From contig DATAZV010000082.1 of the NCBI GenBank assembly GCA_036271855.1, positions 1 to 9,920 of the forward strand: 9,920 nt of DNA. Direction: 5' to 3'. The translations under genes were made by a program, and so were the position numbers. A model generated the notes under the pieces. That model made no database searches, was not told the origin of the DNA, and worked only from the letters and a program-made list of their open reading frames with translations. Positions 1-6,269 of the stretch are shown here, piece after piece. The DNA is from JAQGMJ01 sp036271855 (GTDB lineage: Bacteria; Pseudomonadota; Gammaproteobacteria; Burkholderiales; JAEUOS01). Numbering within the stretch: the stretch's first letter is position 1; each line of letters begins with the position of its first letter.

Positions 1-238
1 CGCGCAGCGCCTCCTCGCCACCCTGCACCAAAAGAGCGGCCAGGTGGTCTCCTACGACGAACTGTACGAAGTGGTGAAAAGCGGGCGCAACCGCGACAAC
101 GTGCGCAAGCACATCAGCACCATCCGCGACGCCTTTCGCGAAATCGACCCGGCCTTCGACGGCATCGAAAACATTCCGATGCGCGGCTTTCGCTGGACCG
201 CCCCCGCCGCCACAAACGGCGGCAAGCCGCGCGCGTGA
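1..238 (+). CDS. Response regulator, OmpR-type winged-helix C-terminal part (5' truncated by window edge)
   Basis: Only the last 78 or so codons are present, read from base 2 and ending at TGA 236-238; the receiver domain lies outside the window. The visible part has the OmpR/PhoB-type DNA-binding fold: an N-terminal helix (QRLLATLHQ), a short turn with VSYDELYEVV matching the usual 'vvsr.eLl..vW' helix, a basic recognition helix (GRNRDNVRKHISTIRDAF) and a C-terminal wing (NIPMRGFRW) in the place of the family's 'RGxGYRL' hairpin. It should bind DNA and control transcription when phosphorylated by the kinase encoded immediately downstream. Its stop codon overlaps the kinase GTG start (GTGA), which implies one mRNA and translational coupling. 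The family assignment is firm; the target genes cannot be deduced. Confidence 0.85.
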   Translation, partial: AQRLLATLHQKSGQVVSYDELYEVVKSGRNRDNVRKHISTIRDAFREIDPAFDGIENIPMRGFRWTAPAATNGGKPRA

Positions 239-2343
239 GCGCCCTGCCCAAGCTGCCGGCGCCGCGCCTCGGGCTGGCGGCCTTTCGCGGCCGCCTGCTG
301 TTTCGCGGCGCCTTCCTGCTGCTGATCCTGGCCACCCTATCCCTCGCGCTGGTGCTGCTGAAGGAAGAAAAGCAGCGCAGCTACCAGAACTACCGGCAAA
401 ACCTGGCCAAGAGCGAATCCGAAATCGCCGCGCGCCTGCGCCACCCCGCCGGCCAGCTCGCGCTGCTCAACCCGGACATGCTGCGCACCGGAGTGCTGCC
501 GCTGCGCCCGGTGGTGCTGCCCTTTTCCGCCATCGACTTCGACGACCAGAACAAGGTGCGGCAAGCGGTGGAAATGGCCGGCTGCCTGGTGCAATACGCC
601 GACGGCAGCTCCGCCTGCGCCGGCATCGGCAACAACCCCTACGCCGGCGGCTTCCTCTACCTCGCCGGCAGTTTTCTGAGCGCCCCGCTGGCCGGTCGCG
701 AGCAAGGCGTGCTCGAGCTGTACAACGTACACCGCGCCCGCGTAACGCTCACCATGCGCGACAAATCGTGGCAATGGATCGCCCCCTTCGAAGCGCAAAA
801 CGAACCCGGCGCCCCCGTCCACGGCCGCCTCACCGGCTTTGCCGGCGCCGGGCCAGACCTGGTCAAGCACACCCGCCCGGTACGCGAGTTTCGCGGCTGG
901 CTGTGGCAAAACCCGCTGTGTGCCGATGCCGCGCAAAGCGGCCCGGACTGCCCGCATCGCGCCTTCTTTTCCATCCGCCTGCCGGTCGAAGTGTTCCGCG
1001 ACGCCTTGTTCGGCAAGCCGCGGCCGGTGTGGCCACCACCGGACCTGGACGCGGTGCAAGTGCGCATCGAAATGTTCGCCCCGCAAGCGGCCAGCAACGA
1101 AAACCCGGTGCCCATTTTCGACAGCAACGCCGGCACCCCCACCCCGCCCTTCTCGCTGGCCGACCTCGCCACCGGCCTCTCCGCCGGCGAGACCCTGCGC
1201 CTGCGCAAGCTCGGTGCCGCGCCGCGCGCCGTCGCCGAATTGCACGGCGCGAGCGACAGCTACGTACCGACCGCCCCCTGGATGAGCCGCCTGGTCGACC
1301 GCCTGCAAGTGCCGGGATTCGGCACGACGATCGAGCAGCGCGAACTCATCAGCACCGCCGCCGGCCAATATGAACTGACCCTGAGCGGCGAACTGCGCGG
1401 AGTGGACTCCGGCATCGCCGCCGTCGCCACCCGCCTCTCCTGGTTCGTCGGCGTCATGCTGCTGGCCATCGTGCTGGCCTGGCTGGTGATCGAAGTCGGC
1501 CTGATCCGCCGCATCGCCGTGCTCACGCGCCGCGCCGCCGCCGTCTCGCACAACGTGCAGGACGCGCAAGCCGAAGCCCGCATCGCCGACCTCGACCTCA
1601 CCGACCTGCGCGGCAGCGACGAGTTGGGCATTCTCGCCGGCGGCCTTTCTGACCTGTTGCAGCGGGTGCAGGAAGACGTGCGCCGCGAGCAGATCCGCGC
1701 CCAGCAGGAGCGCGAGCTGTGGCACGCCGTCGGCCACGAAATCATGTCGCCCCTGCAATCCCTGATGGTGCTGCACCCGGCGGAGGACGACGCCAGCCGC
1801 CGCTACATCGCGCGCATGCAGCAAGCCGTACGCGTGCTCTACGGCACCGCCTCGCCCAGCGAAGCCCTGCAAGCCGCCACCCTGCGCGTCGAAGCGCTCG
1901 ACCTCAACGCCTTCCTCACTCATCTAGCTGCCAACGCCCATTTCGCTGGCGTCACCGACGTCCGCTACACGCCGGCGGAGGCGCCGCTACCAGTGCGCGC
2001 CGACGAGTTTCCCCTCGAAGACGCGGTGACCCACATCCTGCGCAACGCCGAACGCCACCGCACTGTAGGCACCCCTATCATCCTCACCCTCACCAGCAAC
2101 GACACCAGCGCCAGCGTGACCATCCGCAACCAGGGCCCGCAAATCGACACCGCGCTGCTGGAGCGCATTTTCGAATACGGCGTGTCCGACGCCGCGCCGG
2201 AAGACAGCACCCCAAACGGCGAACGCCGCGGCCAGGGCCTGTTCGTCGCCAAAACCTATATGGCGAAAATGGGCGGCACCGTGGCCGCGCGCAACGAGGC
2301 CAACGGTGTCAGTTTTGTCCTGACGCTGCAGCGCGCCGGCTGA
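235..2343 (+). CDS. Membrane sensor histidine kinase with large periplasmic domain
   Basis: A 702-residue protein starting at GTG 235, which overlaps the response-regulator stop by 4 bases. One membrane segment lies near residues 22-42 and a second near 402-424, leaving about 360 residues in the periplasm with four cysteines (C117, C128, C229, C239). A HAMP-like linker follows (about 425-480, with the DELG motif near 462-465). The H-box is GHEIMSPLQSL with phosphoacceptor His501. The ATPase domain follows: N-box Asn604 (ILRNAERHR), a G1 box reading NQGPQI in place of DxGxGI, and a G2 box RRGQGLFVA at about 664-672. It should sense a periplasmic or envelope signal and phosphorylate the adjacent regulator. 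I do not recognise the periplasmic domain as a named sensor fold. Asn in place of Asp in G1 occurs in other kinases, so I do not infer loss of activity. Confidence 0.9.
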   Translation: MSALPKLPAPRLGLAAFRGRLLFRGAFLLLILATLSLALVLLKEEKQRSYQNYRQNLAKSESEIAARLRHPAGQLALLNPDMLRTGVLPLRPVVLPFSAIDFDDQNKVRQAVEMAGCLVQYADGSSACAGIGNNPYAGGFLYLAGSFLSAPLAGREQGVLELYNVHRARVTLTMRDKSWQWIAPFEAQNEPGAPVHGRLTGFAGAGPDLVKHTRPVREFRGWLWQNPLCADAAQSGPDCPHRAFFSIRLPVEVFRDALFGKPRPVWPPPDLDAVQVRIEMFAPQAASNENPVPIFDSNAGTPTPPFSLADLATGLSAGETLRLRKLGAAPRAVAELHGASDSYVPTAPWMSRLVDRLQVPGFGTTIEQRELISTAAGQYELTLSGELRGVDSGIAAVATRLSWFVGVMLLAIVLAWLVIEVGLIRRIAVLTRRAAAVSHNVQDAQAEARIADLDLTDLRGSDELGILAGGLSDLLQRVQEDVRREQIRAQQERELWHAVGHEIMSPLQSLMVLHPAEDDASRRYIARMQQAVRVLYGTASPSEALQAATLRVEALDLNAFLTHLAANAHFAGVTDVRYTPAEAPLPVRADEFPLEDAVTHILRNAERHRTVGTPIILTLTSNDTSASVTIRNQGPQIDTALLERIFEYGVSDAAPEDSTPNGERRGQGLFVAKTYMAKMGGTVAARNEANGVSFVLTLQRAG

Positions 2344-2348
2344 AATAA

Positions 2349-2364
2349 GCAACGCTCATGTTGC
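2349..2364 (+). other. Short inverted repeat after the kinase gene
   Basis: GCAAC (2349-2353), six bases, then GTTGC (2360-2364) form a possible 5-bp stem just after the kinase stop codon. There is no T-run behind it, so it is at best a weak or Rho-associated 3' end. The rest of 2344-2406 shows nothing else. Confidence 0.2.
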
Positions 2365-2406
2365 ACTAATCAGCAACTGCCGTCCCAGCCTTAAGCCAGT
2401 CGAAGC

Positions 2407-2652
2407 TCATGGCCGATTTGCCTTTTTAACCTTCTCATAGGCATCCACAAGCTGGGAGAGACCGTCAAAAGCAGTAGGAACGTTGTTAGCATCTGCAGCA
2501 ATGCCGGAGAAAACCAGGCTTTCGAACTTGGAGAGATCAACGTCCTTTCCAGCTTCCTTCACGAAGACCTTGTACTCGTCCATGAACTGCATCACTGAAA
2601 TGCGCAATTCCAATTGAAGAATCTGAGCTTGTGTCGAGTTATAGAGACCCAT
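2407..2652 (-). CDS. Small hypothetical protein (81 aa) with atypical codon use
   Basis: This minus-strand gene encodes 81 residues from ATG 2652 to TGA 2407. The next in-frame codons upstream are GGT, TGG and then TAA, so this is the earliest possible ATG; only a GGGG two bases ahead resembles a ribosome site. The protein is predicted to be soluble and mostly helical, with a central amphipathic stretch (LQLELRISVMQFMDEYKVFV) and a Lys-rich end (AYEKVKKANRP). It has no signal peptide, membrane segment or cysteine. By my count about 37 of 81 codons end in A or T, far more than in the surrounding GC3-rich genes, which suggests recent acquisition. It is divergent from the chaA-like gene. I do not recognise the family. 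The intact frame and plausible composition favour a real gene, but this is not proven. Confidence 0.5.
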   Translation of the reverse strand: MGLYNSTQAQILQLELRISVMQFMDEYKVFVKEAGKDVDLSKFESLVFSGIAADANNVPTAFDGLSQLVDAYEKVKKANRP

Positions 2653-2660
2653 ACCCCATT

Positions 2661-2684
2661 AATTGTCTCAAGTGAGAATTGTCC
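2661..2684. promoter_or_regulatory. Candidate operator between the small gene and chaA-like gene
   Basis: The 49-bp divergent gap holds two direct copies of AATTGTC (2661-2667 and 2677-2683, 16 bp apart) and, between them, a perfect inverted repeat TCTCA-AG-TGAGA (2666-2677). Such an arrangement in a short divergent spacer is typical of a regulator-binding site. No regulator gene is adjacent and I could not place convincing -35/-10 boxes for either gene, so this is inference from symmetry only. Confidence 0.3.
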
Positions 2685-2701
2685 GTGCTATAAGGCAGTT
2701 C

Positions 2702-3799
2702 ATGAAAGGTCCCGCACTCCGTCTCGCAACCGCCTGGCTGACAGTCGCCGTCTTCCTGCTCGCCGGCAAGACCTTGCTGACAGCAGCCTCACCCGTGGTT
2801 GCCGGCCTGCTGTTTCTCTGGCTGCTCGGCGTCATCCTGTGGTCGGCCTTTGGCGTGGTTCACGAAGCGGAGGAGCTGGCGGAGCGCCTGGGCGAGCCTT
2901 TCGGCACGCTCGTGCTGACGCTGTCGATTGTCATCATCGAGGTGGCCCTGATCAGCGCCGTGATGCTCGGGTCGAAGGGGGTGCCGACGCTCGGGCGGGA
3001 TACGATGTTCGCCGTTCTGATGATCGTGTTGAACGGTGTGGTCGGCCTTGGTTTGCTGGTCGGCGGAATCCGCTATCACCAGCAGAGCTACAGCCTCCAG
3101 GGCGCCAGCGCCTATCTTGCCGTGATCATTCCGCTGGCCGTGATCGCCCTGGTCTTGCCCAATTTCACCACCTCGACCGCCGGCGGCACGCTGTCGCTGG
3201 TCCAGGCGATCTTCTTTTCGATCTTCACCATCGCTCTCTACGGAATTTTCCTGTGGCTGCAGACCGGCAGGCACCGCGGCTTTTTCACCGCGGGCGAGGC
3301 TGCCGAGGGCGACGCCGGCGGCCACCCCGCGCCGGATGAGCAGGGCCTTTCGACCGCGGCGCGCGTCGGCCTCCTGCTGGCCAACATCCTGCCGATCGTC
3401 ATCCTCGCCAAGAGCCTGGCCAAGCTGCTGGACGAGGGCATCGCGGCGGTGGGCGCGCCTACCGCGCTCGGCGGTATCGTCATTGCCATGATTGTGTTCA
3501 CGCCGGAGGGCATCTCCGCACTCAGGGCGGTTGCCGCCAACCAACTTACCCGCGCCATCAACCTTTGCCTCGGCGCTGCTACTTCCACGCTCGGTCTGAC
3601 GGTGCCGGCGGTACTCGTCATCGGACTGGTGACCGGCCAGTCAGTCGTGCTTGGCGTCTCCGCGACGAATATGGTCCTGCTGGCAGTCACCCTCATCCTC
3701 AACACGCTGACATTCTCCGGCACGCGCACGACCATGCTCGAGGGAGCGGTGCATCTGTCACTATTTTTTGTTTACCTCGTGCTGGTGTTCAGCCCTTGA
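2702..3799 (+). CDS. chaA: ChaA-type Ca2+(Na+)/H+ antiporter
   Basis: I choose ATG 2702 (365 residues) because AAGG at 2692-2695 sits 6 bases ahead of it and the length matches E. coli ChaA (366). An in-frame TTG at 2663 would add 13 residues without a ribosome site. The protein is an inner-membrane antiporter of the CaCA superfamily with two homologous halves. In the first, GEPFGTLVLTLSIVIIEVAL (64-83) carries the acidic residue Glu80. In the second, IVFTPEGISALRAV (264-277) carries Glu269. These conserved acidic residues bind the cation. An acidic/hydrophilic loop (about 197-216, GEAAEGDAGGHPAPDEQG) separates the halves, as in ChaA. It should expel Ca2+ or Na+ in exchange for protons, mainly at alkaline pH or under salt load. 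The gene appears monocistronic. Confidence 0.93.
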   Translation: MKGPALRLATAWLTVAVFLLAGKTLLTAASPVVAGLLFLWLLGVILWSAFGVVHEAEELAERLGEPFGTLVLTLSIVIIEVALISAVMLGSKGVPTLGRDTMFAVLMIVLNGVVGLGLLVGGIRYHQQSYSLQGASAYLAVIIPLAVIALVLPNFTTSTAGGTLSLVQAIFFSIFTIALYGIFLWLQTGRHRGFFTAGEAAEGDAGGHPAPDEQGLSTAARVGLLLANILPIVILAKSLAKLLDEGIAAVGAPTALGGIVIAMIVFTPEGISALRAVAANQLTRAINLCLGAATSTLGLTVPAVLVIGLVTGQSVVLGVSATNMVLLAVTLILNTLTFSGTRTTMLEGAVHLSLFFVYLVLVFSP

Positions 3800-3859
3800 A
3801 ACCGGGCCAGCGACAAACTGATGTTGTCTCGCATCGGTCGAAAAATATTTCATATCCCG

Positions 3860-3888
3860 TTGGTTTATCTGGACTTTCAGGCTAAATT
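3860..3888 (+). promoter_or_regulatory. Weak sigma70-like promoter candidate for the terminase-like gene
   Basis: TTGGTT (3860-3865) and TAAATT (3883-3888) are separated by exactly 17 bp, in an AT-richer stretch of the 165-bp gap between the chaA-like gene and the terminase-like gene. The hexamers match consensus at 3/6 and 4/6, so this is only a candidate. No intrinsic terminator for the antiporter was seen in the gap. Confidence 0.3.
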
Positions 3889-3940
3889 GCGCCTCCGAAA
3901 ATCAACCACACTTAGTTGACCGACTTGCGTATCTTGGTTA

Positions 3941-3959
3941 CCAGTCCCCAATACTGGAG
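3941..3959 (+). promoter_or_regulatory. Hairpin overlapping the Shine-Dalgarno of the terminase-like gene
   Basis: CCAGT (3941-3945) and ACTGG (3953-3957) can pair across a 7-base loop. The right arm covers most of the likely ribosome site TGGAG (3955-3959), which lies 5 bases ahead of ATG 3965. Folding would hide the site and lower translation. The 5-bp stem is short, so this may be chance. Confidence 0.3.
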
Positions 3960-3964
3960 CCAGC

Positions 3965-4927
3965 ATGGACACCACCCTCACCTTCCGCCAGGAACGCTTT
4001 GTCTTCGAATACCTGAAAGACCAGAACGCCAGCGCCGCCGCCGCGCGCGCCGGCTACACCGCCAAGAATATGGCCGCGCAGGGTAATGAACTGATGAGCA
4101 ACCCGGCCGTGCGCGACCGTGTGCGCTTCGAGATGCAAAGCCTGCTGGCGGAGATACGCTGCTCGGCGCTGGAGCTGATGAAGCGGCGCATGCGGGCGGC
4201 GTTTTTTGATGCGGGGAAGTTGCTCAAGGGTTGGGACCCAATAGCTCTCGAAGAGCTGGATGAGGAAACGCGCCGGGCGGTGGAGGTGAAGACCGTCTTG
4301 CGCAAGGGCGACCCAGTGGTATACGTAAAGCAGCCGGATCGGCACCGCGCGCTGCGGGCACTGGAGAAGGTGCATGAGCGCCTGGACCGGCTCAACGAGC
4401 AGCATTACGCGAAGCTGGAAAAGGCCGGGGAGATTCTTAGCCTGGAGGAGATCGAGCGCAGGGCGGACGAGGCGATTGCGGCGGAGCGGGCGGAGGCGGA
4501 AGCGGTGGCCCGCGATATTTTGCAAAAACCTCAGGTTTTGTCAGGTTCGGAAATAGGCGCTGGAGCCAAGGCGGCGTTTTTTTCCGAAAAACCTCAGGTC
4601 CCCCAAGGGGACTTCTTTCAGGGCGTTTTCTCAGGTTCAGAGTTCGGCGCCGGAACGAGGGCGATGCTTTTTCCCGAAAAACCTCAGGTCCCCCAAGGGG
4701 ACTTCTTTCAGGGCGTTTTCTCAGGTTCGGCGCGGGGGGCTGGAGCGCGTGCGATGACCTTTCCCCAAAATCATCAGGTTTTCTCAGGTTCGGCATCGGG
4801 GGCCGGAACCAGGGCGCTGCTTTTTTCCGAAAAACCTATGGTTTTCTCAGGTTCGGCACCAGGAAGGGGCGCCTCGCCGGGCGCCTCGTTCCGCTGCTCG
4901 ACCATGAACCCCATCGCCAGTTGCTGA
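3965..4927 (+). CDS. Solitary phage terminase small-subunit homologue with C-terminal tandem repeats
   Basis: A 320-residue protein starting at ATG 3965 with TGGAG 5 bases upstream. Residues 5-55 (LTFRQERFVFEYLKDQNASA, then AARAGY and NPAVRDRV) match the helix-turn-helix DNA-binding domain of phage terminase small subunits (Terminase_2 type). Residues about 72-145 resemble the usual TerS oligomerisation region (AFFDAGKLL, IALEELDEETRRAVE, RHRALRALEKV), followed by a charged helix to about 182. From residue 193 the protein is a repeat array, with SGS at S193, S223, S253, S274 and S295: two 30-residue units containing EKPQVPQGDFFQGVFSGS, then 21-residue units. The final 52 codons (4774-4927, including the stop) are antisense to the ClC gene. 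No large terminase, portal or capsid gene is nearby, so this is a domesticated or stranded phage gene, or a DNA-binding protein of unknown role. The fold is probable; the function is unknown. Confidence 0.8.
   Translation: MDTTLTFRQERFVFEYLKDQNASAAAARAGYTAKNMAAQGNELMSNPAVRDRVRFEMQSLLAEIRCSALELMKRRMRAAFFDAGKLLKGWDPIALEELDEETRRAVEVKTVLRKGDPVVYVKQPDRHRALRALEKVHERLDRLNEQHYAKLEKAGEILSLEEIERRADEAIAAERAEAEAVARDILQKPQVLSGSEIGAGAKAAFFSEKPQVPQGDFFQGVFSGSEFGAGTRAMLFPEKPQVPQGDFFQGVFSGSARGAGARAMTFPQNHQVFSGSASGAGTRALLFSEKPMVFSGSAPGRGASPGASFRCSTMNPIASC
4521..4870. repeat. In-frame tandem repeat array shared by two convergent genes
   Basis: Five copies of TCAGGTTC start at 4541, 4631, 4721, 4784 and 4847, giving periods of 90, 90, 63 and 63 bp. 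A 55-bp stretch (4584-4638) is repeated without change at 4674-4728. The longer units differ from the shorter ones by a 27-bp insert (4600-4626 and 4690-4716) that carries the inverted repeat GTCCCC-CAA-GGGGAC (4598-4612, 4688-4702). All periods are multiples of 3, so reading frames are preserved on both strands. Short T-runs occur once per unit (for example 4577-4583 and 4821-4826). The array encodes the tail of the terminase-like protein on the plus strand and the tail of the ClC protein on the minus strand. Spacing and sequence fit slippage or recombination-driven expansion, not CRISPR. Confidence 0.9.
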
Positions 4928-6201
4928 TACAGCTCGCGCGACAGGCGCGTGCTCACGGCCTTGGCGATCAGGGCCACCGCCATCAGGCTGATCACCATGC
5001 CGTGGCCGTCGATCATTTCCATCACGATGATGGCGGCGGTGATCGGCGATTGGGTGACGGCGGCGAGAAAGCCGGCCATGCACAGGGCGATGATCTGCAG
5101 GGTCTCGGCGCTGGTGCCGTGCATCGCGCCGTAAGTGGCGGCGATCAGCGGCGCGCTGACCGCGCCAAGCGCCGCGCCCACCGCCAGCGAAGGCGCGAAC
5201 AAGCCGCCGGGGATGCCCGAAAAATAGCTGATGACGGTGGCGAGATAGCGGGTGATCGGCGCGTGCCAGGGCAAATGCAGTTCCCCCGAGGCCAGTTTGG
5301 CGGTAACACCGTAGCCGCTGCCGAAGGAACTGCCGCCGCCGGCAAAGCCGAGAGCCGCCACGGCCAGGCCGCAGGCGCCGGCAAAGGCTACCGGGTGAGC
5401 GGCACGCCAGCGCCAGAGTACGAAATCAGCCTCGCGCATCGGCGAGAGCAGCAGGCGGCTGAACATGCCGCCCGCCAGGCCGCAGGCCAGGCCGTAGAAA
5501 ATGATCGGCACGACAATTTCGCGCCCTACCTCGCCCACCCGCATGTGGCCGAAGTAGTTGTAATTGCCGAGTATCGAGATCGAGGCCAGGCCGGAGACGA
5601 TGATGGTGGACACCAGGATGCCGCTGGTGCGCCCTTCCAGGCGCTTGCCGAGTTCTTCGATCGCAAATACGATGCCCGCCAGCGGCGTATTGAAGGCCGC
5701 CGCCACCCCGGCGGCGCCGCCCGCCAGCACCAGGTCGGCGGCGCGGATGGCGCGCGCATGCGGAATCAGGCGATGGGCGAAATGCATGATCGAGGCCGCC
5801 ACCTGCACCGAGGGCCCCTCGCGTCCGGCGGAAAAGCCGCCGGCCAGCGCGAGGGCGCCGAGTCCGACCTTGCCGAAAGCAATGCGCATCGATACCAGAT
5901 GCTTCACCGGGTGGCCCAGCGCCGCCAGGCGGGTGGCGGCGATCACCTGTGGAATACCGCTGCCCTGGCTGCCGGGGAAGTAGCGCCGGGTGAGAAAGAC
6001 CACCAGCATGCCGATCGGCGGCGTCATCAGGAACGGCAGCCAGGCATGGCGTGCGGTGGCGGCAAAAAAGAAAAGCAGGGCCAGATCGGCCAGTTTGGCA
6101 AAAGCCACCACCGCCAGGCCGACCACTGCCGCGGCGCCCCAAAGCGTCAGGCGGGTGCGCCAGCGCATGGTGGAGAGGCGGCCGCGCAAGAGCGTGTTCA
6201 T
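4774..6201 (-). CDS. clcA: ClC-family Cl-/H+ exchanger
   Basis: A 475-residue inner-membrane protein with the ClC signature elements in order: GSGIPQV at 80-86, GREGPSVQ at 126-133 with the gating Glu128, NTPLAGIVFAIEELGKR at 171-187 with Glu183 at the place of the internal proton glutamate (E. coli Glu203), and GGLFAPSLAVGAALG at 332-346. Both glutamates are present, so it is probably a proton-coupled exchanger rather than a channel; such proteins aid acid resistance and anion balance. There is no cytoplasmic CBS pair. ATG 6201 has no clear ribosome site; an alternative ATG lies at codon 12. The gene lies 68 bp behind marR on the same strand, probably in one operon. Oddity: the last 27 residues are a repeat-derived tail (AEPEKT at 449 and again at 470, 21 residues apart), antisense to the convergent terminase-like gene. 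Confidence 0.92.
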   Translation of the reverse strand: MNTLLRGRLSTMRWRTRLTLWGAAAVVGLAVVAFAKLADLALLFFFAATARHAWLPFLMTPPIGMLVVFLTRRYFPGSQGSGIPQVIAATRLAALGHPVKHLVSMRIAFGKVGLGALALAGGFSAGREGPSVQVAASIMHFAHRLIPHARAIRAADLVLAGGAAGVAAAFNTPLAGIVFAIEELGKRLEGRTSGILVSTIIVSGLASISILGNYNYFGHMRVGEVGREIVVPIIFYGLACGLAGGMFSRLLLSPMREADFVLWRWRAAHPVAFAGACGLAVAALGFAGGGSSFGSGYGVTAKLASGELHLPWHAPITRYLATVISYFSGIPGGLFAPSLAVGAALGAVSAPLIAATYGAMHGTSAETLQIIALCMAGFLAAVTQSPITAAIIVMEMIDGHGMVISLMAVALIAKAVSTRLSRELYQQLAMGFMVEQRNEAPGEAPLPGAEPEKTIGFSEKSSALVPAPDAEPEKT

Positions 6202-6269
6202 GGTTGGACTATCGGTTCGGGTTCAGGGGCGCGCGGAAACTGCGGGCGTTGCGGTGCCGGTGATTCGGC

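Noticed and set aside
337..1923. Long open frame of 528 codons on the minus strand inside the kinase gene
   Set aside because: It is an antisense shadow of a GC3-rich gene: composition is rich in Gly, Ala, Val, His and Gln with no motif, while the plus strand shows clear kinase motifs.
2663..2701. TTG 2663 as the start of the antiporter
   Set aside because: There is no ribosome site before it, it overlaps the divergent regulatory repeats, and ATG 2702 has AAGG at good spacing and gives the ChaA-like length.
2614..3339. Plus-strand open frame of 241 codons overlapping the antiporter
   Set aside because: It is an alternative frame of the antiporter gene with an Arg-rich product and no motif.
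4437..4796. Minus-strand open frame across the repeats (LRKRPERSPLGGPEVF units)
   Set aside because: It stays open only because the repeat periods are multiples of 3; it lacks a ribosome site and is antisense to the terminase-like gene.
4521..4870. Repeat array considered as a CRISPR
   Set aside because: Units are contiguous and similar over their full length, with periods of 63 and 90 bp, not short identical repeats with unique spacers, and no cas gene is nearby.
6205..6230. Resemblance of the sequence upstream of clcA (GGTTCGGGTTCAGG) to the TCAGGTTCGG repeat
   Set aside because: The letters are similar but the order and spacing differ, so it is not a copy of the unit.
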